From Marinococcus luteus (GTDB lineage: Bacteria > Bacillota > Bacilli > Bacillales > Marinococcaceae): DNA of 64,000 nt. A model generated the notes under the pieces. The model was not told the origin of the DNA. It worked only from the letters and a program-made list of their open reading frames with translations, and ran no database searches. Of the stretch, positions 43,386 through 54,097 are shown piece after piece. The stretch is from contig NZ_FNNC01000005.1 in NCBI RefSeq assembly GCF_900106595.1, forward strand, positions 186,001 through 250,000, written 5' to 3'. Every line of letters begins with the position of its first letter. Positions within the stretch are counted from its first letter, which is position 1. The translations under genes were made by a program, and so were the position numbers.

Positions 43386-44188
43386 TAGCCGTAGATATGG
43401 ATGGAACCATGCTGAATGATCAGCACGCACTGACGCCGGAGGTGATTCAGGCGGTCCGGGAAGCAAAAGCAGCCAGCATCAAAATTGTATTGTGTACCGG
43501 ACGGCCGCTCCCGGGTATTCAGCGTTACGTTGATCAGCTGTCACTTCGGGAAGAGGGAGACTATATTGCTGTATTTAACGGAGCGCTTGTCCAGGAGACA
43601 TTCGCAAGCCGGGTTGTCAGCCAGCTCGATATGGTGTACGAAGACGTTATGGAGCTTGAGCATCTGAGCCGGGAGCTGCCCATAGCCATGCATTACTTTA
43701 GTGAAAAGCATATTTACACGCCGCAAAAAGATATTGATAAATACACGGTGCTTGATGCTTATCTGAATAGTATACCTTTGCGCGTGCGTACGCTTGAAGA
43801 GGTCGGGCCGTCCGTGGCGCTGCCGAAGGTGATGTTTGTGGGCGATAAAGAACACATTGACCGGACAGAGCTTTTACTGCCGGAAAACATTAAAGCCAAA
43901 AATGAAATTATGCGCAGCACGCCGCATTTTTTGGAATTTCTTCATCCAAAAGCAAGTAAGGGCAACGCGGTGATGGATCTGGCGGCCCGGCTCGGCATCG
44001 CCCGGGAGGAAGTAATGTGCATCGGGGATAACGGCAACGACTTATCTATGATAGAGGCAGCAGGATGCGGAGTGGCGATGGGAAATGCTATTCCGGAAAT
44101 CAAGGCGGCAGCTGATATTATTACATCCACGAACAATGAAAACGGGGTGGCAGAGGCAATCAATAATGTACTGCTGCACTTCCGTTAA
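43373..44188 (+). CDS. Cof-type HAD-IIB phosphatase (YidA-like)
   Basis: A 271-residue HAD hydrolase. Motif I AVDMDGTMLND at residues 5-15 supplies the nucleophile, motif II LCTGRPLPG, motif III lysine in HPKASKGNAV, and motif IV GDNGNDLSMIEAAG. The IIB cap lies at about residues 85-195. Such enzymes dephosphorylate sugar phosphates and cofactors. CGAAGGAGGATTGGT precedes the ATG. It follows the small Cys-motif gene directly and is followed by a strong terminator. Confidence 0.92.
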   Translation: MYKLIAVDMDGTMLNDQHALTPEVIQAVREAKAASIKIVLCTGRPLPGIQRYVDQLSLREEGDYIAVFNGALVQETFASRVVSQLDMVYEDVMELEHLSRELPIAMHYFSEKHIYTPQKDIDKYTVLDAYLNSIPLRVRTLEEVGPSVALPKVMFVGDKEHIDRTELLLPENIKAKNEIMRSTPHFLEFLHPKASKGNAVMDLAARLGIAREEVMCIGDNGNDLSMIEAAGCGVAMGNAIPEIKAAADIITSTNNENGVAEAINNVLLHFR

Positions 44189-44193
44189 GTAAA

Positions 44194-44225
44194 AAAGCCT
44201 TTATTCCATGCGGAATAAAGGCTTT
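44194..44225. terminator. bidirectional terminator
   Basis: AAAGCCTTTATTCC and GGAATAAAGGCTTT form a perfect 14-pair stem with a four-base loop, between convergent genes. Confidence 0.92.
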
Positions 44226-44250
44226 ACTTGTATTTAGCGGGAAATCCGGG

Positions 44251-45216
44251 TTATTCGAACGGATAGCGGAAATTCCACTGCCGCCGGGATTCGTCCATGA
44301 GTGCCATCACATCAGAAGAGTACTGCAGGAGAGGGGCATAGTCCCCGCTGGAAACATACCGTTCCATTTCCCGGATTTCATAATGCAGTGCTTTTGGCGT
44401 CTCGCCCTCAGCAACGAGCTCGCTTTCTCCGCTGGTATACTCGATGACTGCCTCGTCGGCACGTGGAAAGTTGTCGACAGTAATTGAGCCTTTATCGCCG
44501 GCAATAATCCCTCTTTTGGGAAGCCTGGAGCTGAATGAGAGCTGTATTGTCGCCATCTGGCCCCGGCTGTTTTTTAAAACGATCCCGGACTGGTCATCGA
44601 CGCCGCTCCCGGCCATTTCTCCAATGGTTGTTACCTCCTGCGGCTGCTCCTGCAGGAAAAAACGGGCAAACGACAGGGCATATACGCCGATATCAAGCAT
44701 TGCGCCTCCGGCAAGATCCGGGTTAAAGAAGCGGTTGGTGGTATCATACTCTTTAATAGTGCCAAACGTGACGTTAATAGAACGAACGTTGCCGATTACC
44801 CCCTCTGCGATCTTTTGCTGCAGCACCCGGTGAAGCGGATGAAAATACAGCGTTACTGCTTCAAGCAGCACCAGGTCCAGGTCTGAAGCAAGCGCCGTCA
44901 GTTCATCGAGCTGCTGCTTATTAACGGTAATGGCCTTTTCGCAAAACACATGTTTCCCGCTCTCGAGGCACTGCCTGGCAATGTCGTAGTGGTTCGTATG
45001 GGGAGTGGCGATATAGACGATATCAAGCGCTTCGTCTTCAAGGAATTTGTTCAGCGAGTCAAACGGGTGCTCAATGTTAAAATCACCTGCAAAATTTTCG
45101 GCTTTATCCATAGTGCGGGAGCAGACGGAATGAAGCCCGCCATGCTCATCGTTTAATGCTTTAGCAAATTTTCCGGCTATATTGCCGGTGCCGATGATGC
45201 CCCAGTTAAAACTCAT
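44251..45216 (-). CDS. Gfo/Idh/MocA family oxidoreductase
   Basis: A 321-residue NAD(P)-dependent dehydrogenase. GIIGTGNIAGKFAKALN is the Rossmann loop, IATPHTNHYDIARQCLESGK and FCEKAITVN contain the EKP-type motif (here EKA), and FNPDLAGGAMLDIGVYALSF is the dimer/substrate region of the family. The sugar-like substrate is unknown. ATG at 45216 is eight bases after AAAGGTG; an in-frame GTG at 45225 is also possible. Confidence 0.88.
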   Translation of the reverse strand: MSFNWGIIGTGNIAGKFAKALNDEHGGLHSVCSRTMDKAENFAGDFNIEHPFDSLNKFLEDEALDIVYIATPHTNHYDIARQCLESGKHVFCEKAITVNKQQLDELTALASDLDLVLLEAVTLYFHPLHRVLQQKIAEGVIGNVRSINVTFGTIKEYDTTNRFFNPDLAGGAMLDIGVYALSFARFFLQEQPQEVTTIGEMAGSGVDDQSGIVLKNSRGQMATIQLSFSSRLPKRGIIAGDKGSITVDNFPRADEAVIEYTSGESELVAEGETPKALHYEIREMERYVSSGDYAPLLQYSSDVMALMDESRRQWNFRYPFE

Positions 45217-45312
45217 ATGCGTCACACCTTTTCGTTTAGTTGTTTTACCCGGCTATTATAACGCAGCCGAAAAATTAGGAGATAATTTCCGGTCAAATCG
45301 TGCAGAAGATTT

Positions 45313-46350
45313 TTATTTTGCCTGCTTCCCACTGATTTTATGATACGTATCTTCGTGGCAGATGACAAAGAGCCGGGCATCCTCCGGAATACGTTCGCCG
45401 AGCTTATGATTGATATTTAAATCATCGTGGTCTGAGACGAGGGTAGCCCCTTCTTCGAGCAGATCCATATAAGCTTCACGGTATGTTCCCCATGAGGGGC
45501 GTTTAGGTATTTCATACAGATCTTCCCCGTGCCTTTTCGACAAAAGCTGTGACACGATCTTTGAAGTGCCCCGGCTGAAAGCGGAACGTACGGCCAGCTG
45601 CGAAATCATTTCTGAGCTGACGATAAATTCATCCACGTCCACATGGGTGAAGTTGTGAATATTATTTCGCTCCTTGACCTCCACGATGGTATAAATGTCT
45701 TTAAAATGGCGCTGAATATTGGTGGCAATTAATAATGATTTCCCGTCAATGTAAGAAGGATCATGAATATATTCTCCGTTGATGGTAAGTTCATTGGGAA
45801 AAATAAATACGGCCCGGGCTTCGCAGATGTTTGCCTGATCCAGCACTTCTTTATCGGCCGGGTTACCGCGGACGTAAAACAGGCGGTCGTGGTGATACGG
45901 AGTTTCTTCATACTGATCGATAAGTACGATTTCAATATTTTTTTCCGTGTTTAAAATTTCCCGGATGGCGATTTTCGCATGCTTGCTCCAGTCGGCAATG
46001 ACGATATGGTCTTTTCCACTGTAATCCAATTTTCCCCGCTCCTTTCTGCGGTTATACACATATATAAAATCAATAACCTTACTGATCACGATAGAAATCA
46101 GACCAATGCCGATCATGTACAGAAAAATGCCGTACAGCTTTCCGGGGGCGGTCTGCGGAACATAATCACCGAAGCCGACAGTAGTCACAGAAGTCATGAC
46201 CCACCAGAAGCCGTTGAACGGGCTGCCGAATTCTTCCGGCTCTATGTAATAAATCGCAAAGGAACTTCCCCCGATCACCAGGGCAGTAACCATAAAAATA
46301 ACGGCTGTATTCACATTAATTAAACGTTCAAACAATTTATTAAAGAACAC
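45313..46350 (-). CDS. yugO: potassium channel with RCK/TrkA-N domain (YugO-like)
   Basis: A 345-residue protein: two membrane helices flanking the pore, selectivity filter TSVTTVGFGDYVP at about residue 55, then a cytoplasmic TrkA-N domain (KDHIVIADWSKHAKIAIREI) that binds a nucleotide or ligand. The dinucleotide loop is degenerate, as in YugO. B. subtilis YugO is the K+ channel used in biofilm electrical signalling and has the same architecture. GTG start after GGAGGAGCCGGG. Divergent from galK. Confidence 0.88.
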   Translation of the reverse strand: MFFNKLFERLINVNTAVIFMVTALVIGGSSFAIYYIEPEEFGSPFNGFWWVMTSVTTVGFGDYVPQTAPGKLYGIFLYMIGIGLISIVISKVIDFIYVYNRRKERGKLDYSGKDHIVIADWSKHAKIAIREILNTEKNIEIVLIDQYEETPYHHDRLFYVRGNPADKEVLDQANICEARAVFIFPNELTINGEYIHDPSYIDGKSLLIATNIQRHFKDIYTIVEVKERNNIHNFTHVDVDEFIVSSEMISQLAVRSAFSRGTSKIVSQLLSKRHGEDLYEIPKRPSWGTYREAYMDLLEEGATLVSDHDDLNINHKLGERIPEDARLFVICHEDTYHKISGKQAK

Positions 46351-46410
46351 CCCGGCTCCTCCTCCCTGCTAAAAGTACCATTACCCATATTAAGGCCGGA
46401 AAAATCTAAA

Positions 46411-46439
46411 AGTTTATAGTAAAAATTTTAGTAAAAACT
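46411..46439. promoter_or_regulatory. inverted repeat upstream of galK, candidate GalR operator
   Basis: AGTTTATAGTAAAA and TTTTAGTAAAAACT are inverted repeats with 12 of 14 positions matching around one central base. They contain the direct repeat TAGTAAAAA twice. The element lies just upstream of a -10 box TATACT (46462-46467) of galKTR. Confidence 0.45.
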
Positions 46440-46494
46440 TTATTTACGCTTAGCTTTCCGCTATACTGATAAAAAGAATGAAGGAGGCTATTGC

Positions 46495-47673
46495 ATGGAG
46501 GCAGTGGTAATGAAAGAGTTTGAACAACAGTTTTCCCGCCAGGCGGAACGGCTGTTTTTTGCTCCCGGCCGTATTAATGTTATTGGTGAACATACAGATT
46601 ATAATGGAGGATTTGTGTTTCCGTGTGCGATTACAAACGGAACATATGCAGCAGCAGCGGGTCGAAGCGACCGACAGCTGAGGTTTGTAAGCGGTAATTT
46701 TTTAAACGAAGGAATGATAACGCTATCAATGGATGATCTTTCGTTTCAAAAGGAACATGACTGGGCGAACTACCCGAAAGGCATATTTGCTATTCTGGCA
46801 GCAGAAGGCTATCAATGCGAAACCGGCTATGATATTTATTTTTCCGGCAATATCCCAAACGGAGCCGGTTTGTCCTCGTCAGCGTCGATTGAACTGGCCA
46901 CCGCCGTGCTGCTCAACGAATGGGAAGGATGGGGACTTTCCATCAAAGCCCTTGTCCAGTACGCCCAGCGGGTGGAAAACGAGTATATCGGCGTACAGAC
47001 CGGTATTATGGATCAGTTTGCGATCGGGTTTGGCAAAGACGGGCACGCCATGCTGCTTGACTGCGGAACGCTCGAATATGAATACGCTCCGCTTCCGACA
47101 GATAAATATACCATTTTAATTATGAATACAAACAAATCCCGGGAGCTTGCAGGCTCAGCCTATAATGAGCGGCGGGCCGAATGTGAAGAAGCGCTGGCAG
47201 AAATGCAGAAGCACCGGGATATTACGAACCTTTGTGAATTATCGGTAGAGGAGTGGAACCAGCTCAGTCAGGAGGTTAAAAATGAAACGGTCCGAAAAAG
47301 AGCCCGGCACGTTATTTACGAGCATGACCGTACGAAGCAGGCAGCAGCTATGCTGAAAGCGGAAAATTATAAAGCGTTTGGCCGGTTGCTCAATGAGTCC
47401 CACCGGTCGTTAAAGGAAGATTATGAGGTAACCGGTCCCGAGCTCGACACGCTGGCCGAAACCGCCCAGAAGCAGCCCGGCGTGATTGGCGCCCGGATGA
47501 CCGGAGCGGGTTTTGGCGGCTGCGCGATCGCTTTTGTGGAACATGGACAGGCGGAAGAGGCAGAGAAGAGTATTGCAGCAGCCTATGAAAAAGAGACAGG
47601 CTTTAAACCTTCGTTCTACAAAGCCACCGCCGGTGAAGGCGCCCGGGAGCTGGCGCGGGCTGGGCAAAAGTAA
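46495..47673 (+). CDS. galK: galactokinase
   Basis: A 392-residue GHMP kinase that makes galactose 1-phosphate. The galactokinase signature GRINVIGEHTDYNGGFVFPC is near residue 27, the ATP loop IPNGAGLSSSASIELATAVL near 120, and the third GHMP motif GARMTGAGFGGCAIAFVEH near 335. AAGGAGG lies seven bases before the ATG. It is first in galK-galT-galR. galE and galM are not in the cluster. Confidence 0.96.
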   Translation: MEAVVMKEFEQQFSRQAERLFFAPGRINVIGEHTDYNGGFVFPCAITNGTYAAAAGRSDRQLRFVSGNFLNEGMITLSMDDLSFQKEHDWANYPKGIFAILAAEGYQCETGYDIYFSGNIPNGAGLSSSASIELATAVLLNEWEGWGLSIKALVQYAQRVENEYIGVQTGIMDQFAIGFGKDGHAMLLDCGTLEYEYAPLPTDKYTILIMNTNKSRELAGSAYNERRAECEEALAEMQKHRDITNLCELSVEEWNQLSQEVKNETVRKRARHVIYEHDRTKQAAAMLKAENYKAFGRLLNESHRSLKEDYEVTGPELDTLAETAQKQPGVIGARMTGAGFGGCAIAFVEHGQAEEAEKSIAAAYEKETGFKPSFYKATAGEGARELARAGQK

Positions 47674-47690
47674 GGGAAAGGAGAGATTCT

Positions 47691-49199
47691 ATGGCCATGC
47701 AGGTGGATTCAGTCATCATGTCGCTCGTCGACTGGGCAGAAGAAAATAAATTAATTCATGCAGAAGACAAGGTGTATGCACGCAATCAGCTGCTGCGGGA
47801 GCTTCATCTCGAAGCGATTGATGAAAATGCAGCCGCCGGGGCGCGATCGTTTGAGGAACTGCTCGGGAAGCTCACCTCCTATATGGTGGAGACAGGGATC
47901 GTGGAGGATTTACTCGACAAGCGGGAGCAGGCTAAAGCAGACATCATGAATATTTTCCTTCCCAGGCCTTCTGACGTCCAGCGGACCTTTGAAGAAAAGT
48001 ACCGCCGGGACCCGGTCGAAGCCACCGACTATTTTTACTGGCTGAGCCGGGCCTCCAACTATATTCAGATGGACCGGGTGGCCAAAAACATTCATTTCCC
48101 GTATGCGTCTTCCTATGGGACGGTCGATATTACGATCAATTTGTCCAAGCCGGAAAAAGATCCGCGTGATATTGAAGCGGAAAAGCAGAAGAGGGCATCG
48201 GTATCGTACCCGAAGTGTGTGCTGTGTAAAGAAAATGAAGGATACCCGGGGCGGATCGGGCATCCGGCCCGGTCGAACCACCGGTTAGTCCGGACAGAGC
48301 TTGAAGGGGAAAGTTGGTATTTGCAGTATTCTCCGTATATTTATTACCCGGAGCATTCCATTCTTCTCAGCGAATACCACCGGGATATGAAAATTAACCG
48401 TAAAACCTTTACCCGGCTGCTTGGATTTGTGGAACAGTTTCCGCATTATTTCATGGGCTCGAACGCCGATCTTCCGGTAGTGGGGGGATCGATTTTATCC
48501 CATGATCACTACCAGGGCGGAAGATACACCTTTGCCCTGGAAAAGGCAGAGCCGGAAAACGTTTTTGATGTGTTGGGATATACGGATTTAACCGTGGAAA
48601 TCGTTCACTGGCCGATGAGCGTTCTGCGGCTGCGCTCAAAGGAGCAGACAAGCGTGATTGAGGCTGCGGAGGCTGTACGGAAAACGTGGCAGGATTATAC
48701 TGATACAGAACTTGAGATAGAAGCTTACTCCAGCGGAGAACCGCACAATACGGTAACGCCGATTGCACGAAAAAACGGCAGAGCCTGGGAAATGGATATA
48801 GTGCTGCGCAACAACCGGAAGACTGAGAAGCACCCCTACGGCCTGTTTCATCCCCACGAGGAAGTGCATCATATCAAAAAAGAAAACATCGGCCTGATCG
48901 AAGTTATGGGCTTGGCTGTTCTGCCGGCAAGGCTCCTCGGTGAACTCGATCAGATCACTGAATTTGCCGCCGGGCTTGGAGAGACGGTACCCGGGCAGCA
49001 CGAAACGTGGGCTGAAGAACTGCGCGGTAAGCTGCAGGGACAGCCGAAGGCTGAGGTGCGGCAGGAAGTCGAACAGGCCGTGGGCAAAAAATTTATGGAG
49101 GTGCTGCATCACGCAGGTGTTTTCAAGCAGGATGCTGCCGGGCGCCGCGGCTTCCTTCAGTTTTTGCACACGCTGCCCTTAAAGCTCAAAGAAAAATAA
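47691..49199 (+). CDS. galT: UDP-glucose--hexose-1-phosphate uridylyltransferase (class II GalT)
   Basis: A 502-residue enzyme of the Firmicute-type GalT family, much longer than the 350-residue class I enzyme. Conserved stretches include FLPRPSDVQRTFEEKY, SYPKCVLCKENEGYPGR and GGSILSHDHYQGG with its histidine motif. It exchanges UMP between UDP-glucose and galactose 1-phosphate in the Leloir pathway. AAAGGAGAG precedes the ATG, 17 bases after galK, and galR follows after 15 bases. Confidence 0.95.
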   Translation: MAMQVDSVIMSLVDWAEENKLIHAEDKVYARNQLLRELHLEAIDENAAAGARSFEELLGKLTSYMVETGIVEDLLDKREQAKADIMNIFLPRPSDVQRTFEEKYRRDPVEATDYFYWLSRASNYIQMDRVAKNIHFPYASSYGTVDITINLSKPEKDPRDIEAEKQKRASVSYPKCVLCKENEGYPGRIGHPARSNHRLVRTELEGESWYLQYSPYIYYPEHSILLSEYHRDMKINRKTFTRLLGFVEQFPHYFMGSNADLPVVGGSILSHDHYQGGRYTFALEKAEPENVFDVLGYTDLTVEIVHWPMSVLRLRSKEQTSVIEAAEAVRKTWQDYTDTELEIEAYSSGEPHNTVTPIARKNGRAWEMDIVLRNNRKTEKHPYGLFHPHEEVHHIKKENIGLIEVMGLAVLPARLLGELDQITEFAAGLGETVPGQHETWAEELRGKLQGQPKAEVRQEVEQAVGKKFMEVLHHAGVFKQDAAGRRGFLQFLHTLPLKLKEK

Positions 49200-50627
<1,428 letters not shown>

Positions 50628-50763
50628 ATAGTTATCCTCCTTTGTGGAACAAAGCTAAGTTTCCGTGCCCGTTTTAATTGTTTCAGAAAACATATTTCTA
50701 TTACGTCAAAAGGGGTATAAAATAAAAGTAAGCTTTCCATCAATCAGAAAAGGAGCGTGTACG

Positions 50764-51333
50764 ATGAGTGCGAAAAAAGTATTGATCGTGGCTGGTGATG
50801 CCGTAGAAGCGCTGGAGGTGTATTACCCGTATTTTCGGTGTATGGAGGAAGGATTTCATGTGGACCTGGCAGCAGCCAGTGTCAAAAAGCTGCATACGGT
50901 AATTCACGACTTTGAGGATTGGGAAACGTATACGGAAAAGCCGGGGTACGGCATCGAAGCGAATATTGCTTTTGAAGACGTAAACGTCTCTGACTACGAT
51001 GCGCTGATTATCCCGGGAGGAAGAGCGCCGGAGCATATCCGGATGAACAAAGACCTGCTTGAAATCGTGAAGCATTTCTTTGAAAAGGATAAGCCGATTG
51101 CGATTATGTGCCACGGAAGCCTCGTGCTGACACCAATCGCAGAGGTGGCCAAAGGAAGAAAAATGACCGCTTACCAGGCCTGCAAGCCGGAAGTGGAAAG
51201 CATGGGCGCAGAATATATCGATGAAATGGATTATGTGGATAAAAACCTGGTTTCCGGGCACGCATGGCCGGATCTGCCTGCCATTATGCGGGAGTTTGTG
51301 AAACAGGTGAACGAAGCTCCGGTAACAACGTAG
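50764..51333 (+). CDS. DJ-1/PfpI family protein
   Basis: A 189-residue single-domain protein. The nucleophile elbow cysteine is in IAIMCHGSLVLTPIAEV at about residue 120 and the paired acidic residue region is IIPGGRAPEHIRMN. Family roles include deglycase/glyoxalase or protease-like stress activity. The open frame begins at 50665 but the ATG at 50764 follows AAAAGGAGCG. Followed by a strong terminator. Confidence 0.88.
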   Translation: MSAKKVLIVAGDAVEALEVYYPYFRCMEEGFHVDLAAASVKKLHTVIHDFEDWETYTEKPGYGIEANIAFEDVNVSDYDALIIPGGRAPEHIRMNKDLLEIVKHFFEKDKPIAIMCHGSLVLTPIAEVAKGRKMTAYQACKPEVESMGAEYIDEMDYVDKNLVSGHAWPDLPAIMREFVKQVNEAPVTT

Positions 51334-51349
51334 GACGGGATTCGGGTGG

Positions 51350-51376
51350 GCCGGCTGTATAAGCCGGCTTTTTTTG
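51350..51376 (+). terminator. terminator of the DJ-1/PfpI gene
   Basis: GCCGGC and GCCGGC form a stem around TGTATAA, followed by eight T residues. Confidence 0.9.
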
Positions 51377-51432
51377 ATGGCTGTTCATGCTAAAATGGAG
51401 CTGGATTACATAGAAGAAAAGAGGACAAGGAC

Positions 51433-52230
51433 ATGATGGAAGCTGTTTTACTGCTGCTCACAGGCATCTTTGCCGCTGCCTGCGGTTCGCTGGTCGGCCT
51501 CGGCGGAGCGTTTATTATTGTACCGATACTTGCACTGTTCTTTCCGATGCCGGCCTCGGATATTGCCGGAACCTCGATGGCAGTCCTTTTGTTTACGGCC
51601 ATTTCAAGCACGTGGACGTATTCGAGACAAAAACGGATTGATTATAAAAGCGGTGTCTATTTTGCGATTGCCATGATGCCGGGCGCAGTCTTTGGCGCGT
51701 GGCTGACCCAGTTTTTTGATACAGATACGTTTTATACCGCGTTTGGTATCTTTTTATTCTGCATGGCCCTGTTTTTGCTGTTCCGCCCGAAGAACAAACA
51801 GCGGAGCGCCGGCAGGCCGACGACCAGGCGGACATTTACAGACCTTACGGGCCATACATATGAATACTCATACAATCGATGGATCGGCCTGTCGATTGCT
51901 CTGGCTGTCGGCGTTATATCAACGTCGTTTGGTGTCGGGGGAGGCTCTGTCATGGTGCCGACCATGGTAATGCTGCTGGCTTTTCCTCCTCATATTGCCA
52001 CAGCAACCTCGATGTTTTTGATGGTGCTTTCGGCGGCAGTGGGGACAGCGGCGCATGCCTATTTTGGCCACGTTCAGTGGGAGAGTGTACTCTGGCTGGC
52101 GATTGGTGCTGTAATCGGCGGCCAGATTGGTTCTGCGCTTGCGGCGAAGCTGCCAGGGGCTATTATTCTGCGCGTGCTGGCCATCAGTCTCATCTTTGTT
52201 TCGTTAAGGCTGATTTTCGGAAGCTCATAA
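51433..52230 (+). CDS. TauE/SafE family sulfite/organoanion exporter
   Basis: A 265-residue protein with about eight helices in two inverted halves: GSLVGLGGAFIIVPILALFF near the start and SFGVGGGSVMVPTMVMLLAF near residue 160 are the repeated motif of the family. Substrates include sulfite, sulfoacetate and other anions; which applies here is unknown. AGAGGACAAGGAC precedes the ATG. A central basic loop links the two halves. Confidence 0.88.
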   Translation: MMEAVLLLLTGIFAAACGSLVGLGGAFIIVPILALFFPMPASDIAGTSMAVLLFTAISSTWTYSRQKRIDYKSGVYFAIAMMPGAVFGAWLTQFFDTDTFYTAFGIFLFCMALFLLFRPKNKQRSAGRPTTRRTFTDLTGHTYEYSYNRWIGLSIALAVGVISTSFGVGGGSVMVPTMVMLLAFPPHIATATSMFLMVLSAAVGTAAHAYFGHVQWESVLWLAIGAVIGGQIGSALAAKLPGAIILRVLAISLIFVSLRLIFGSS

Positions 52231-52268
52231 AAAGATCCCGGCTCTCGTATCGAGCTGGGATCTTTTTT
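52231..52268. terminator. bidirectional terminator after tauE-like gene
   Basis: AGATCCCGGCTC and GAGCTGGGATCT pair over 12 positions with one wobble, flanked by AAAA and TTTTTT. Confidence 0.92.
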
Positions 52269-52273
52269 GCTGT

Positions 52274-52442
52274 TTACTGGTCGTTTTCCGTTTGGAAATG
52301 GGAAACGATTGTATTCAATTCTCTGGACATCCATATTCAGCGCTTCTGCGAGAGCGTCGATCTCCTCTGCCGCAGCTTCAGAAGTCATGGTCAGTTTTTC
52401 TTCTTCTTCGGCTGTAATAATTTTTCTTTCACGTTCATCCAC
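52274..52442 (-). pseudogene. small frameshifted ORF, possibly a decayed or mis-sequenced gene
   Basis: From a GTG at 52442 one frame reads DERERKIITAEEEEKLTMTS and EEIDALAEALNMD, then loses coherence. A one-base shift near 52330 gives MSRELNTIVSHFQTENDQ and a stop at 52274, directly before the shared terminator. The tail resembles the SxELD pattern of Spo0E-type phosphatases, weakly. A single indel would restore a protein of about 56 residues. The start site is unclear, as GGGGGA abuts the GTG. Confidence 0.3.
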
Positions 52443-52569
52443 TCCCCCAATATGGAAACGAATACCTTCTCTTATTCATATCGGGCAAATGGAAAAAAAA
52501 GTGAAGCTTTTCAAAAAAGCAGCCTGAAGGAATATATGCCTCTGACGTGTAGATAAAGCAGTCGTTCTG

Positions 52570-53358
52570 TTACTCCTTCAGCTGCATACGCTCGTTAAAA
52601 TAGGTCTTGTAGCCGAGCTGGGTAAATAAAATAACGGTGAGGGCGACGGCCCCGGTAATGCCCAGAAGAATAGCGATCTGGTAGCCGATCGCCGTCACAG
52701 GATTGACGCCGGAGATAATCTGTCCAGTCATCATTCCGGGCAGAAACACGATCCCTGCGCCGACCATGCTGTTAATCGTTGGAAGAATGGCCGCATCGAA
52801 GGATTGATTTACAACCTTACGGGTGGCCTGGTTGGGTGTTGCTCCGAGCATGAGCGCTGCTTCCACCCGTGAGCGCTGGCTGTGCAGGTGCTCTGTCAGC
52901 GTCTGGACCCCAAGGGTAATACCAGTCATGGAATTGCCGATAATCATCCCCGCAATCGGAATGAAATAGCGGGGGTTAAACCACGGAGCAAACTGGATGA
53001 CTACGAAGTTGAAATACAGCAGGCTGAGGACGGTGCCGATGCTCATTGATACAGCAATCGCCCGCTTCATTTCCCGGGTCAGAGGACCACGGACGCGCTG
53101 AAAAATATTCCAGATCGCAAAGCCGAGCATAAAAAGGACAATCAGCGAGGTGAGCCAGGGGCTCGGATTTTCAAATAAAAACATGAGCACATAGCCCATT
53201 AACAGCAGCTGAAACGTCATGCGGAGCGAAGAAATGAGTATTTCTTTTTCCCGGGGAATTTTCCTCCAGCGCACAATGGCGAGCAGAAGAACGATAAACA
53301 CGTAGGCGGCAAGAATCTGCCAGAATGATAGCTCGATAATAGAGGTGCTTTCAGTCAT
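52570..53358 (-). CDS. fetB: iron export ABC permease FetB family
   Basis: A 262-residue protein with about seven helices of UPF0014 (FetB/YbbM). Conserved blocks are PIAGMIIGNSMTGITLGVQT, RVEAALMLGATPNQATRKVV and GAGIVFLPGMMTGQIISGVN. In E. coli FetAB exports iron and protects from oxidative stress. The ATG at 53358 lies nine bases after GGGGAGG; the longer frame would run into fetA. It starts four bases after the fetA stop. Confidence 0.88.
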   Translation of the reverse strand: MTESTSIIELSFWQILAAYVFIVLLLAIVRWRKIPREKEILISSLRMTFQLLLMGYVLMFLFENPSPWLTSLIVLFMLGFAIWNIFQRVRGPLTREMKRAIAVSMSIGTVLSLLYFNFVVIQFAPWFNPRYFIPIAGMIIGNSMTGITLGVQTLTEHLHSQRSRVEAALMLGATPNQATRKVVNQSFDAAILPTINSMVGAGIVFLPGMMTGQIISGVNPVTAIGYQIAILLGITGAVALTVILFTQLGYKTYFNERMQLKE

Positions 53359-53362
53359 GATT

Positions 53363-53992
53363 TCATACCTCCCCGCCAGTAAATGAATTTGAGTGAACAA
53401 TGCGGTCAGCAAAATGGTCAGCCATTGCCGTCGCATGGCTGATAAAAATAACTCCTTTAGCAGAACGCCGTGCTTCAGCCAGAAATCGTTCCATGACGTT
53501 CCATTCCATGTCTTCATCGAGCGCTGAGGTCGGCTCGTCGAGTAAATAGACATCGGGGGCGGCAAGAAGCAGGCGGGCGAGGGAGAGACGCTGCTGTTCT
53601 CCGCCGGACAAATTTTCGGCAGGTTCACTGAGCTTTTTATCAAGCATACACTGCTGCGCCGCAGCAGTAAGCTTTTCCTCAGAAGCTTCTTCCCTCCCGC
53701 TGAACAGTCTTCCGGCCTGAAGGTTTTCAGCTACTGTTTCTCCAAACAGCACCGGCTGCTGCGGAAGCATCATCACCTGCCTGCGCAGCTCCACAGGCTC
53801 CCACTCGGAGAAGGGTTTTCCCTGGTAGGAAATGGTGCCGCTTTCCGGAGTGACCAGATAATTGAGCAGACGCAGAAGAGTTGATTTTCCCGAGCCGCTT
53901 GGACCAGTAACGGCAGTAATGGCATCCGCAGGGATGGTAAGCTGCTTCGTGTTAATAATGTTTTTATACTTTACGTCATTCAACTGAAACAT
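53363..53992 (-). CDS. fetA: ABC ATPase FetA family
   Basis: A 209-residue single-domain ATPase. Walker A TGPSGSGKSTLLRLLNYL near residue 30, signature ENLSGGEQQRLSLARLLL, Walker B VYLLDEPTSALDEDMEW, and switch histidine in IFISHATAM. It pairs with FetB directly downstream as an exporter for iron or a related metal. AAAGGAGCCGTTTT precedes the ATG at 53992; an upstream ATG at 54058 is unsupported. Confidence 0.88.
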   Translation of the reverse strand: MFQLNDVKYKNIINTKQLTIPADAITAVTGPSGSGKSTLLRLLNYLVTPESGTISYQGKPFSEWEPVELRRQVMMLPQQPVLFGETVAENLQAGRLFSGREEASEEKLTAAAQQCMLDKKLSEPAENLSGGEQQRLSLARLLLAAPDVYLLDEPTSALDEDMEWNVMERFLAEARRSAKGVIFISHATAMADHFADRIVHSNSFTGGEV

Positions 53993-54048
53993 AAAACGGC
54001 TCCTTTCATTAGTATAAATTATTACCCGGAAATAACAGGCGGGTAAAT

Positions 54049-54082
54049 AAAAAAGCACTCATGAATACTTCCATGAGCGCTT
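54049..54082 (-). terminator. terminator of copCD
   Basis: AAGCACTCATG and CATGAGCGCTT pair with one mismatch; the minus strand continues TTTTTATTT. Confidence 0.82.
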
Positions 54083-54097
54083 GGGCAGATTGCCTGC

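Noticed and set aside
53246-53259. TTTTCCCGGGGAAT, a 12/14 match to the Noc site
   Set aside because: Two mismatches and within fetB coding sequence.
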